A DNA stretch of 15,256 nucleotides. It comes from CAZLPW01 sp964561495 (GTDB lineage: Bacteria > Fidelibacterota > Marinisomatia > Marinisomatales > UBA1611). Position 1 is the first letter of the stretch. The number at the start of each line of letters is the position of its first letter. The notes beneath the pieces are model-generated. The model had not been told where the DNA came from. It worked only from the letters and a program-made list of their open reading frames with translations, and ran no database searches. Below, in pieces: positions 8,076 through 15,213 of the stretch. The translations under genes were made by a program, and so were the position numbers. The DNA lies in the NCBI GenBank assembly GCA_964561495.1, contig CAZLPW010000049.1:1-15256 (forward strand), given 5' to 3'.

Positions 8076-8089
8076 AACCTATGTAGGTT
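8076..8089. promoter_or_regulatory. Perfect 14-bp dyad just upstream of the coiled-coil gene
   Basis: AACCTA-TG-TAGGTT, two perfect 6-bp arms around a 2-bp centre, ends 7 nt before the ATG at 8068. A 2-nt centre is too small for a good hairpin loop, so a protein-bound operator is more likely than an RNA structure. The only AGG ribosome-binding-like triplet lies in the start-proximal arm. Function is inferred from position only; chance occurrence is possible. Confidence 0.35.
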
Positions 8090-8115
8090 AAATGGGAAGC
8101 AAGAAGAATTAAATC

Positions 8116-8141
8116 AAAAATATTAATTTAATGAAAATTAA
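8116..8141 (-). terminator. Possible weak intrinsic terminator after tRNA-Leu
   Basis: On the minus strand, a 7-bp stem TTAATTT/AAATTAA (8141-8135 with 8129-8123) closes a 5-nt loop. It is followed by TATTTTT, starting about 15 nt after the tRNA 3' end. The stem is entirely A-T, so it is weak, but the order of hairpin then T run and the position at the end of the pgk-tpiA-secG-tRNA unit fit a terminator. Confidence 0.35.
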
Positions 8142-8155
8142 GATGGTATTCATTG

Positions 8156-8239
8156 TACCGAAGGCCGGACTCGAACCGGCACGGAGTTTCCCCCACTGCC
8201 CCCTCAAGACAGCGTGTCTACCAGTTCCACCACTTCGGC
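8156..8239 (-). tRNA. tRNA-Leu (anticodon GAG)
   Basis: An 84-nt type II tRNA. The 7-bp acceptor stem GCCGAAG/CTTCGGT is followed by discriminator A at 8156. The D arm contains TGGTAGAC. The anticodon stem CTGTC/GGCAG holds loop TTGAGGG with anticodon GAG, reading CUC and CUU. A long variable arm (TGGGGGAAACTCCGT region) and a T arm GCCGG-TTCGAGT-CCGGC complete it. The 3' CCA is not encoded (CAA follows the discriminator), so it must be added by a nucleotidyltransferase. It begins 3 nt after the secG stop, so it must be cut from the secG mRNA unless it has its own promoter inside secG. E. coli also has a tRNA-Leu(GAG), leuU, after secG. Confidence 0.97.
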
Positions 8240-8242
8240 ATA

Positions 8243-8593
8243 TTATTTTGATTCAAGATCAAGTTTAATCTCTTGATCTTTTGATTCTGGTAACGCTTCT
8301 GGGCCTGGCATTAGTGGTCTTTCATCGGCTGCCTTTTTAACCAATGAATTTGAACTAACATCACTTGGTCCAGATAAAAAACTTATAATGATAGCAAGAG
8401 AAATGAAAAAAGCAGCCAACCAAGTGGTTATTTTGCTCAATACATTTCCAGCACTTTGGCCACCAAGAACACTACTAGCTGCCTGACCACCAAAAGTACC
8501 TGATAATCCGCCACCCTGACTAGCCTGCATCAATACTACAATAATTAAAAATAAACATACAATCGTATGTAAAAAGATTAAAAATCCAATCAT
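8243..8593 (-). CDS. secG: Preprotein translocase subunit SecG
   Basis: SecG is the small accessory subunit of the SecYEG channel in the inner membrane, aiding SecA-driven protein export. The 116-residue product has two membrane helices (about 3-22 and 55-74) joined by the family's Gly/Ser-rich loop beginning QASQGGGLSGTFGG (23-36), then an acidic, hydrophilic tail (about 75-116), a common length variation. The start is well supported: AGGAG at 8606-8602 lies 8 nt before the ATG, the best ribosome binding site in the window. It follows the tpiA stop by 1 nt and precedes tRNA-Leu by 3 nt, so it is co-transcribed with both. Confidence 0.95.
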   Translation of the reverse strand: MIGFLIFLHTIVCLFLIIVVLMQASQGGGLSGTFGGQAASSVLGGQSAGNVLSKITTWLAAFFISLAIIISFLSGPSDVSSNSLVKKAADERPLMPGPEALPESKDQEIKLDLESK

Positions 8594-8594
8594 A

Positions 8595-9344
8595 TTAATT
8601 ACTCCTATTTTTTTCCATTATCTTAGCTATAGATACAAAAGAATCTACATTTAAACTTGCACCACCAATTAAAAAACCATCAACACCAGGAACATTAATT
8701 AATTCCCGTGAATTATCAGGCTTAACTGACCCCCCATAAAGGACTGGAGTATAGTGTTTTTTATCAATATTTTTCAATACGTTCTGTATAAAATTATGAA
8801 TATCCTTAATCTGTCCTGGGTTAGCTGCAACTCCAGTTCCAATCGCCCAAATTGGTTCGTATGCGATAACTAATTCATCTAAAGAATCTATCCCATTTAA
8901 TCCTTCTTTAATTTGTGTGCTAATTATTTTTTCGGCAAGTCCGTTATTTCTGTCTTCAAGGGTTTCACCTATACAAAAGATAGGGATTAATCCATTGTCT
9001 TTGACTGCTAGGACCTTACGGTTAATAGTATAGTTATCTTCTTTGAAAATTTTTCGTCTTTCAGAATGTCCGACTATGACATGGGTAGCGCCACAACTTT
9101 TTATCATTTCAATAGAAATTTCACCAGTAAATGCTCCACTTTCTTCATAATAACAGTTTTGAGCCGCTTTAAAAAATGGGCTACTAACTTTAATCTCATT
9201 AAGCCCAGTAAAGGGAGGTGAAAAGATTACTTGGAGCCCCTCTACACCATCCAAAGAATTAATTATTTCTTTTGAAAGAAACCTACATTCCTTAGGCGTT
9301 TTATTCATTTTCCAATTTCCAGCAATAATTGATGTTTTTTTCAT
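8595..9344 (-). CDS. tpiA: Triosephosphate isomerase
   Basis: TpiA interconverts dihydroxyacetone phosphate and glyceraldehyde 3-phosphate in glycolysis/gluconeogenesis (cytosol). The product has 249 residues, the normal size of this TIM-barrel enzyme. Catalytic residues are all present: N10 and K12 in GNWKMN, H93 in VGHSERR, E163 in AYEPIWAIGTG (followed by the flexible loop), and the phosphate-binding YGGSV at 203-207. I chose ATG 9344 over the upstream in-frame ATG at 9386: 9344 gives the conserved MKKTSIIAGNWKMN beginning and has GGAG (9355-9352) 7 nt upstream, whereas the longer form would add 14 residues from inside pgk. One base separates it from pgk. Confidence 0.97.
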   Translation of the reverse strand: MKKTSIIAGNWKMNKTPKECRFLSKEIINSLDGVEGLQVIFSPPFTGLNEIKVSSPFFKAAQNCYYEESGAFTGEISIEMIKSCGATHVIVGHSERRKIFKEDNYTINRKVLAVKDNGLIPIFCIGETLEDRNNGLAEKIISTQIKEGLNGIDSLDELVIAYEPIWAIGTGVAANPGQIKDIHNFIQNVLKNIDKKHYTPVLYGGSVKPDNSRELINVPGVDGFLIGGASLNVDSFVSIAKIMEKNRSN

Positions 9345-9345
9345 T

Positions 9346-10533
9346 TTAAGTCTCCAAAGAAATAAGCCCTGGAAGTTTATCTCCACTCATTAGTTTTAAA
9401 GAAGCCCCACCACCAGTAGATACATGAGACATTTCAGATATTAAATTAAATTTTTTAATTGCTGAGGCAGTATCTCCACCTCCTATTATTGCTTTACTTC
9501 CTTGAATGCATTTTTCACTAAGATATTTTGCAATTTCTTTTGTGCCTTTCTCAAAAGATTCAAATTCAAAAGCTCCAAGCGGACCATTCCATACAATAGT
9601 GTTTGATTTTGATAAAACATTTATAAATCTGGATATAGAATCTGGTCCGATATCAAGACCCATAAGATCACTAGGAATATCCTGAATGAAATAAGTACCC
9701 TCGACTATATTGTCCTCAATGGTCTTCCCACAAAGAAAATCGGTTGGAAGTATAATATTAACGCCATTAACTCTAGCCTTTTTTATTATATCTTTAGCGA
9801 TATCTATACTATCACTCTCATAAATCGAATGACCAATGTTTTTTCCACGTGCTTTAATAAATGTAAAACACATTCCGCCTCCGATTAGTATATTATCTGA
9901 AATTTTTAAAAATTTCTCAATCATTTCAAGCTTGGTCTTTATTTTTGAACCTCCAATAATTACAGATAGTGGATGCTCTGGATTTTTTAGCATTTTATCT
10001 AAATATTCAATTTCCTTTTCAACCAATTTCCCGATACCTTTATGTTTGAAATGCTTAGCTACTCCATTATTAGAAGCATGACTTCTATGAAGTGTTCCAA
10101 ATGCATCATTAATATATATGGACCCATGTCTAGCCAGCCTAATTGAAAAATTAAAATCATTTTTCTCTTCTTCAGAATGAAATCGTAAATTTTCTAATAA
10201 ATGTATTTCTCCAGACTTTAATCCCAAAGAAGTATCAAGCGAATCTTCTGAAACACAACTATGAGAGAACTTTATTGGCATCTCTAACATGCTTGCCAAT
10301 TCTTCACCAATAGGTTGCAAACTTAAATTGTCGATATTTGTACCATTAGGACGTCCTAAATGAGACATTAAGATTATGGAAGCCCCAGCATCAAGTAAGT
10401 ATTTAATTGTTGGTAGTGAAGACTTAATCCGAAAATTATCCTCGACATGGCCACTTTTAATTGGCACATTAAAATCAACCCTGAGCAATACATTTTTATC
10501 TTTGCAATCGAATGACTTGAGAGTTTTGATCAT
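9346..10533 (-). CDS. pgk: Phosphoglycerate kinase
   Basis: Pgk transfers phosphate between 1,3-bisphosphoglycerate and ADP, the first ATP-yielding step of lower glycolysis (cytosol). The 395-residue length is normal. Substrate-side motifs: RVDFNVP (18-24), SHLGRP (57-62), ENLRF (114-118), DAFGTLHRSHAS (143-154). Nucleotide-side motifs: GGSKIKTKLEM (194-204), WNGPLGAFE (315-323), GGGDTA (351-356), STGGGAS (372-378). It is the first gene of pgk-tpiA-secG-tRNA-Leu and divergent from the receiver/ATP-grasp gene. No ribosome binding site precedes the ATG; instead a TATAAT lies 8 nt upstream, suggesting a leaderless or near-leaderless message. Confidence 0.97.
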   Translation of the reverse strand: MIKTLKSFDCKDKNVLLRVDFNVPIKSGHVEDNFRIKSSLPTIKYLLDAGASIILMSHLGRPNGTNIDNLSLQPIGEELASMLEMPIKFSHSCVSEDSLDTSLGLKSGEIHLLENLRFHSEEEKNDFNFSIRLARHGSIYINDAFGTLHRSHASNNGVAKHFKHKGIGKLVEKEIEYLDKMLKNPEHPLSVIIGGSKIKTKLEMIEKFLKISDNILIGGGMCFTFIKARGKNIGHSIYESDSIDIAKDIIKKARVNGVNIILPTDFLCGKTIEDNIVEGTYFIQDIPSDLMGLDIGPDSISRFINVLSKSNTIVWNGPLGAFEFESFEKGTKEIAKYLSEKCIQGSKAIIGGGDTASAIKKFNLISEMSHVSTGGGASLKLMSGDKLPGLISLET

Positions 10534-10769
10534 CTTTGGAGATTATAGTTATTTTGAATCTTTATTTAAAATTTTAACTAACAATCATTAGCTTGGAAAC
10601 AATGGTTAAATAAAAAAGAACGTTGTTAGGTTATTTAAATGCTATAGTTTTATATATTGTGAAAAGTTTAATCTTAATTTAATTAAAAATTACAAAATCA
10701 ATTCTTCAATAACAAAGTTACTAGTCTGAATATTAATTATTAATAAACAAATATAAGTTAATTTTAACT
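10534..10769. other. Divergent intergenic region between pgk and the receiver/ATP-grasp gene
   Basis: This 236-nt AT-rich spacer is the longest gene-free stretch. It must hold both divergent promoters. On the pgk side a TATAAT is clear. On the plus side, TATAAG (10752-10757) lies 12 nt before the ATG at 10770, without a good -35; no AGGAG-type site precedes that ATG. No credible ORF, tRNA, stable hairpin or recognisable riboswitch was seen. Confidence 0.5.
10542..10570 (-). promoter_or_regulatory. Predicted pgk operon promoter
   Basis: On the minus strand a consensus TATAAT (10547-10542) is preceded, at 17-nt spacing, by TTTAAA (10570-10565; 4 of 6 match to TTGACA). The -10 ends 8 nt before the pgk ATG, placing the expected transcript start at or within about 2 nt of the start codon. 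In DNA this AT-rich a TATAAT can arise by chance, but its position upstream of an operon's first gene supports it. Confidence 0.45.
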
Positions 10770-13751
10770 ATGAAAGAATTATCAAATAAAAGTGTAAGAC
10801 ATACAGATTTTCAAGATTTAATGCCCCATAGGGTGCATGAAATATTACTCGTTGCTAGCCCATATGATGCTTTTATTTTAGAAGAAGACGGAAGATTGAC
10901 AGAACAAATACTGACAGAGTATTTGGGCATGAATTTTAATTATGCTCCTAGAGTTAATAGAGTCTCTACTGGTTTAGAAGCTCTAGAAAATATAAAATCT
11001 AAGAAGTTTGATTTAATTATTGTTATGCTCAGAATTGAAGATCAGGATCCACTCACTCTAGGGTCCATTATTAAAAAAAAATACCCTAAAAAACCGATCA
11101 TCTTACTTTCATTCGATGAAACAGAATTAAAACAATTACCTGATTTTATATCTCCTGAATCAATTGACAGAGTATTTATTTGGTCTGGTGATGCCTCAGT
11201 TTTCCCAGCCATCATTAAACATACAGAAGACAGGAAAAATGCAAAGTTAGATATATTAAGAGGTAATGTTAGAGCAATAATGTTAATTGAAGATTCGCCA
11301 AGAATGTATTCAATATTGCTCCCCCTTATTTATAGAGAAATAGTATATCAAACAAAAGGGTTAGTTGATAAAAGTTTAAATAATGCACAAAGGCTCCTAC
11401 ATTTACGAGGGCGGCCAAAAATTTTATTAGCAGTTGACTATGAATCAGCAGAAAAATATTTTAAAAGATATGGTAAAAATGTTATCGGAGTTATTTCTGA
11501 TATCCGATTTCCTAGAAAAGGAATAATAGATCCAAAAGCAGGTTTTGAATTTATTAAATGGATTCGTTCCATTGAACCGACCATGCCAGTGATGCTTCAT
11601 TCAGATAATAAAAACAACCAAAAAATTTGTGATGGTCTGAACCTTAATTTTTTATATAAAGGTTCAAAAACAATGTTAAGTGATTTGCGTAGTTTTATTA
11701 CCAGAAATTTTGGTTTTGGTGACTTTATTTTTCGATTACCTGATGATACTAAAGTAGCTAAAGCTCGAAACATCTCTGAACTTGCTCAATGCATCGAAAC
11801 AGTTCCTGAATCCTCATTGTTATTTCATGCAAATTCAAATCATTTTTCTAATTGGCTAGCGGCTAGAACAGAATTCAACTTAGCTACTAGACTCCGTCCA
11901 ATAGATGATAAAGACTATAATAATGGCGATGAGCTAAGGAGCCTTCTTATAAAGTATCTAAAAAACAGTGGAGCTAAACAAGAAAAGGGATCCATTATAG
12001 ATTACACATCAGATAAAAGAAAAAAAGCTAGATCTAATTTTTATAGATTATCTGGTGGTTCATTAGGTGGAAAAGCAAGAGGCATAGCTTTTGCGCAAAA
12101 AGTAATTTCAGATTCAAGCCTTTTTAATGATTTCAAAAATTTTGATATTTCTATACCAACAACAGCGGTCATAGGTACAGATGAATTTGATCAATTTATG
12201 AAAGATAATGATTTATGGGAAAAGGCTCTAACTAATATGAATGATGCTGATTTGGAAGAGATTTTTATAAAATCTCATTTGTCACTTGATCTAATGTTAA
12301 AGCTTGAATCATTTATTAAAGAGCATGACGAACCATTAGCCGTGCGATCTTCATCATTGCTTGAAGATTCTCAATACCAGCCACTGTCAGGAACTTATTC
12401 AACTTTTATGCTTCCCAATAATCAAAATAATACAAGGCACAGATTAAAAGATTTAGAAAGAGCAATAAAGAAGGTCTATGCTTCTACTTTTAAAAGAGAT
12501 GCAAAGGCCCTTTTAAATAACACCTCTCACCGTATAGAAGAAGAAAAAATGGCTGTTATCATAATGGAAATTGCTGGCCAAAAATATAAAAGTAATAGAT
12601 TCTACCCAACAATAAGCGGGGTTTTGAAAAATATAAATTATTACCCTGTTTCATATATGAAACGAAAAGAGGGCGTTGCATATCTTGCTTTAGGTTTTGG
12701 AAAAACAATTGTAGACGGAGAAAAGAGCCTAAGGATATCTCCAAAGTATCCAAATATTTTTCCTCAGTTTTATTCAACAAAAACTTTGGTTGAAAATTCT
12801 CAAAATCAATTTTATGGTTTAGATCTTGACGAAAATAATATTAAAAACAACAAATCAGATTTAACTGCTTATAGTCTTTTTGAAGCAGAAAAAGATGGGG
12901 CTCTAAAGTGGCTAGCTAGTGTCCTGTCTAATGAAGACAATGTCCTCAGGGACTCTTTAAATTATTCTGGAAAAAGAATTTTATCTTTTGCTCCAATTTT
13001 AAAAATAAATCAGTTAAATCTACCAAACCTTTTAATAAAATTTTTAGAGATAGGAAGAACTGCACTTGGATGCCCAGTAGAAATAGAGTTTGCAATTAAT
13101 CTTTATAAAAATAAAAAGGCAGAATTTTCACTATTACAAATAAAGCCAATGGTCATAACTGGATTAAAGCAGCAACAAGAAAATAAAAAAAATAAAAATG
13201 ATTTATTATGCAAGAGTAGCGTCTGCCTTGGTGATGGTATCAATAATCAAATCCAAGATATATTATACATCAGACCTGATGCATTTAAACTATCAAAAAC
13301 AAAAGACATTTCCAAAGAACTAGAAACTTTCAATAAATATTTTATTAATAATAGGAAATATATATTAGCGGGCCCTGGCAGATGGGGTTCAACAGATCCA
13401 TGGCTTGGTATCCCAGTATCTTGGAGACAAATTAGTGAAGCAAAATTAATTATTGAAATTGGCATGGAATCTTTACCTATAGACCCTTCTTTCGGTAGCC
13501 ATTTTTTTCAAAATTTAACAAGTCTACATATTGGATATTTTACAATTGATCAAAAAAAGAAAAATGAATTAATAGATGATAACTGGCTTTCAAAACAAGA
13601 AAAAATCAAATCTGGTAAATATATTGATCATTTTTATTTTAAAACACCATTATCATCTTATATTAATGGTCAAACTGGTGAAGGCTATATAACAAAGCCA
13701 ATTATTGAAAAAGGTTTAATTATGGATGAGGAAGAGTCTACTGGTATTTAA
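10770..13751 (+). CDS. Receiver-domain protein with PEP synthase/PPDK-type ATP-grasp domain
   Basis: Large cytosolic protein (993 residues) of uncharacterised function. Visible order: receiver-like domain 1 (about 22-140), lacking the acidic pair (A29-S30) and phospho-Asp (M86 in its place); receiver domain 2 (about 168-312) with E174-D175, D244, S278 and K297, a full phospho-acceptor set; a linker (about 315-420); then a PPDK_N-type ATP-grasp (about 425-795) with K435 in SLGGKARG, R526 in AVRSSSLLEDS, E771/E773 in EIEF and Q790 in LLQIKPM; and a C-terminal domain (about 820-993) with GPGRWGSTDPWLGIPVSW at 868-885. No membrane segment is seen. The swivelling His domain and the PEP/pyruvate barrel of PEP synthase are absent, so automatic naming as PEP synthase would mislead. 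ATP binding is likely; substrate and output are unknown. It is divergent from pgk and convergent with gdhA. Confidence 0.85.
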   Translation: MKELSNKSVRHTDFQDLMPHRVHEILLVASPYDAFILEEDGRLTEQILTEYLGMNFNYAPRVNRVSTGLEALENIKSKKFDLIIVMLRIEDQDPLTLGSIIKKKYPKKPIILLSFDETELKQLPDFISPESIDRVFIWSGDASVFPAIIKHTEDRKNAKLDILRGNVRAIMLIEDSPRMYSILLPLIYREIVYQTKGLVDKSLNNAQRLLHLRGRPKILLAVDYESAEKYFKRYGKNVIGVISDIRFPRKGIIDPKAGFEFIKWIRSIEPTMPVMLHSDNKNNQKICDGLNLNFLYKGSKTMLSDLRSFITRNFGFGDFIFRLPDDTKVAKARNISELAQCIETVPESSLLFHANSNHFSNWLAARTEFNLATRLRPIDDKDYNNGDELRSLLIKYLKNSGAKQEKGSIIDYTSDKRKKARSNFYRLSGGSLGGKARGIAFAQKVISDSSLFNDFKNFDISIPTTAVIGTDEFDQFMKDNDLWEKALTNMNDADLEEIFIKSHLSLDLMLKLESFIKEHDEPLAVRSSSLLEDSQYQPLSGTYSTFMLPNNQNNTRHRLKDLERAIKKVYASTFKRDAKALLNNTSHRIEEEKMAVIIMEIAGQKYKSNRFYPTISGVLKNINYYPVSYMKRKEGVAYLALGFGKTIVDGEKSLRISPKYPNIFPQFYSTKTLVENSQNQFYGLDLDENNIKNNKSDLTAYSLFEAEKDGALKWLASVLSNEDNVLRDSLNYSGKRILSFAPILKINQLNLPNLLIKFLEIGRTALGCPVEIEFAINLYKNKKAEFSLLQIKPMVITGLKQQQENKKNKNDLLCKSSVCLGDGINNQIQDILYIRPDAFKLSKTKDISKELETFNKYFINNRKYILAGPGRWGSTDPWLGIPVSWRQISEAKLIIEIGMESLPIDPSFGSHFFQNLTSLHIGYFTIDQKKKNELIDDNWLSKQEKIKSGKYIDHFYFKTPLSSYINGQTGEGYITKPIIEKGLIMDEEESTGI

Positions 13752-13770
13752 TTTAATTTAATTTTATACC
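13743..13770. terminator. Inverted repeat at the convergent gene ends, possible bidirectional terminator
   Basis: GGTAT (13743-13747) and ATACC (13766-13770) form 5-bp outer arms around an AT tract containing tandem TTTAA units, with a partial inner stem. The repeat covers both stop codons of two genes whose coding ends are only 12 nt apart. It is the only structure available to end either transcript within this junction, but it is weak. Confidence 0.25.
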
Positions 13771-15101
13771 ACACCTTGATCAAGCATAGCATCTGCTACT
13801 TTTATAAACCCAGCAATATTTGCACCTTTTACATAATTAATTTTTTCTCCATTTTTCCCATATTGGACGCAAGCTTTATGAATATCCTTCATTATTATTC
13901 TTAATCTATTATCTACCTCTTCTCTTGACCAATTAAGTCTCATGCTATTTTGACTCATCTCTAGTCCGCTAGTTGCCACACCTCCAGCGTTTGCAGCTTT
14001 ACCTGGTGCAAATAATATATTATTGGCAACAAATTTTTCTACTGCATCAGGATTACATGGCATATTTGCACCTTCAGAAACTACCAATACACCGTTATCA
14101 ATTAATGTTTTTGAATCTTCACCATCAATTTCATTTTGCGTTGCACAAGGCAAGGCAATATCGCACTTAATTGACCAAGGCCTGGAGCCTTCCATGTAAA
14201 CACAACCAAACTCATCAGCATATTCTTTAATCCTACCTCGCCTATTGTTTTTCAAATCCATTATCCACAATAATTTTTCTGGATCTATTCCCTCTTTATC
14301 ATAAATAGTTCCTGATGAATCAGAAAGAGTTACTACTTTAGCTCCTAGGTGGGTAGCCTTTTCCGTAGCGAATTGAGCGACATTTCCTGAACCAGATACA
14401 GAAACAGTTTTACCATCAAAACTATCACCAACCTCATTAAGCATCTCTTCAGCAAAATAAACACAACCATATCCAGTTGCCTCTGGTCGAATCAACGATC
14501 CTCCCCAATTTAGTGCTTTGCCAGTCAATACTCCTGTAAATTCATTTTTAATCCTTTTATACTGCCCAAACATAAAACCAATCTCTCTAGCTCCAACCCC
14601 AATATCTCCAGCAGGAACATCCGTGTCTGCACCAATATGTCTATAAAGCTCTGTCATAAAGCTCTGGCAAAAACTCATAACCTCGTTATCTGTTTTACCT
14701 TTGGGATCAAAATCTGAGCCTCCTTTGCCTCCTCCCATTGGTAAAGTGGTAAGACTGTTTTTAAAAACTTGTTCAAATCCTAAAAATTTTAAAATAGAGA
14801 TATTTACAGAAGGATGAAATCTAAGCCCACCTTTATAAGGACCTAATGAAGAGTTAAATTCAACTCTATAGCCACGATTTACTTTTATTTCACCAAGGTC
14901 ATTTCTCCATGGCACTCTAAAAATAATTACTCTTTCTGGTTCAACAATCCTTTCTAATATACCAGAGTGAAAATATTGTGGATTATCTTGAAGATAAGCC
15001 CAAATAGAATCAACAACTTCGTGTACTGCCTGATGAAACTCAATTTCACCACTGTTCCTAGTTTTTATTTTATTTAGAAAATTATCAACGCTTGGATACA
15101 T
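13764..15101 (-). CDS. gdhA: NADP-type glutamate dehydrogenase
   Basis: GdhA reductively aminates 2-oxoglutarate to glutamate with NADPH, assimilating ammonium (cytosol, hexamer). The 445-residue length matches bacterial NADP-dependent enzymes such as E. coli GdhA. Visible: substrate-binding lysines K90 (GPYKGGLRF) and K114; catalytic K126 in PMGGGKGGSDFDPKG; D166 in PAGDIGVG; Rossmann motif SGSGNVAQ (236-243); the TLSDSSG strand end typical of NADP(H) forms (about 258-264); and GKAANAGGVATSGLEMSQNS (367-386). The start is supported by AGGA (15112-15109), 7 nt before the ATG. It is a single-gene unit, convergent with the receiver/ATP-grasp gene and divergent from a tRNA. Cofactor choice is inferred from sequence. 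Confidence 0.96.
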   Translation of the reverse strand: MYPSVDNFLNKIKTRNSGEIEFHQAVHEVVDSIWAYLQDNPQYFHSGILERIVEPERVIIFRVPWRNDLGEIKVNRGYRVEFNSSLGPYKGGLRFHPSVNISILKFLGFEQVFKNSLTTLPMGGGKGGSDFDPKGKTDNEVMSFCQSFMTELYRHIGADTDVPAGDIGVGAREIGFMFGQYKRIKNEFTGVLTGKALNWGGSLIRPEATGYGCVYFAEEMLNEVGDSFDGKTVSVSGSGNVAQFATEKATHLGAKVVTLSDSSGTIYDKEGIDPEKLLWIMDLKNNRRGRIKEYADEFGCVYMEGSRPWSIKCDIALPCATQNEIDGEDSKTLIDNGVLVVSEGANMPCNPDAVEKFVANNILFAPGKAANAGGVATSGLEMSQNSMRLNWSREEVDNRLRIIMKDIHKACVQYGKNGEKINYVKGANIAGFIKVADAMLDQGVV

Positions 15102-15186
15102 ACTATAATCCTTTTATTTTTAGTTAATAAAATTAATAAATAAGATAAAGAATTCGACTAGTTTTATTATTTTTCAATTCATAATA

Positions 15187-15201
15187 TTTAAACTGTTTAA
15201 A
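15187..15201. promoter_or_regulatory. Dyad-symmetric site between gdhA and the tRNA
   Basis: TTTAAAC-T-GTTTAAA, two perfect 7-bp arms about a single base, lies 86 nt upstream of the gdhA ATG and 13 nt before the tRNA 5' end. It could be an operator for either gene. Arms rich in A/T make chance symmetry plausible. Confidence 0.25.
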
Positions 15202-15213
15202 ATTGAATTTTAT

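Noticed and set aside
9345..9386. Upstream ATG extending tpiA by 14 residues
   Set aside because: The added residues lie within pgk, are not part of the TIM N-terminus, and GGAG is correctly placed for the ATG at 9344.
10719..10747. TTACTA / TAATAA at 17-nt spacing as a sigma70-type promoter for the receiver/ATP-grasp gene
   Set aside because: Each hexamer matches consensus at only 3 of 6 positions, expected often by chance in DNA this AT-rich.
10770..13751. Naming the large plus-strand gene PEP synthase (ppsA) or PPDK
   Set aside because: Only the ATP-grasp part is present; the phosphohistidine and PEP/pyruvate domains required for that reaction are absent.
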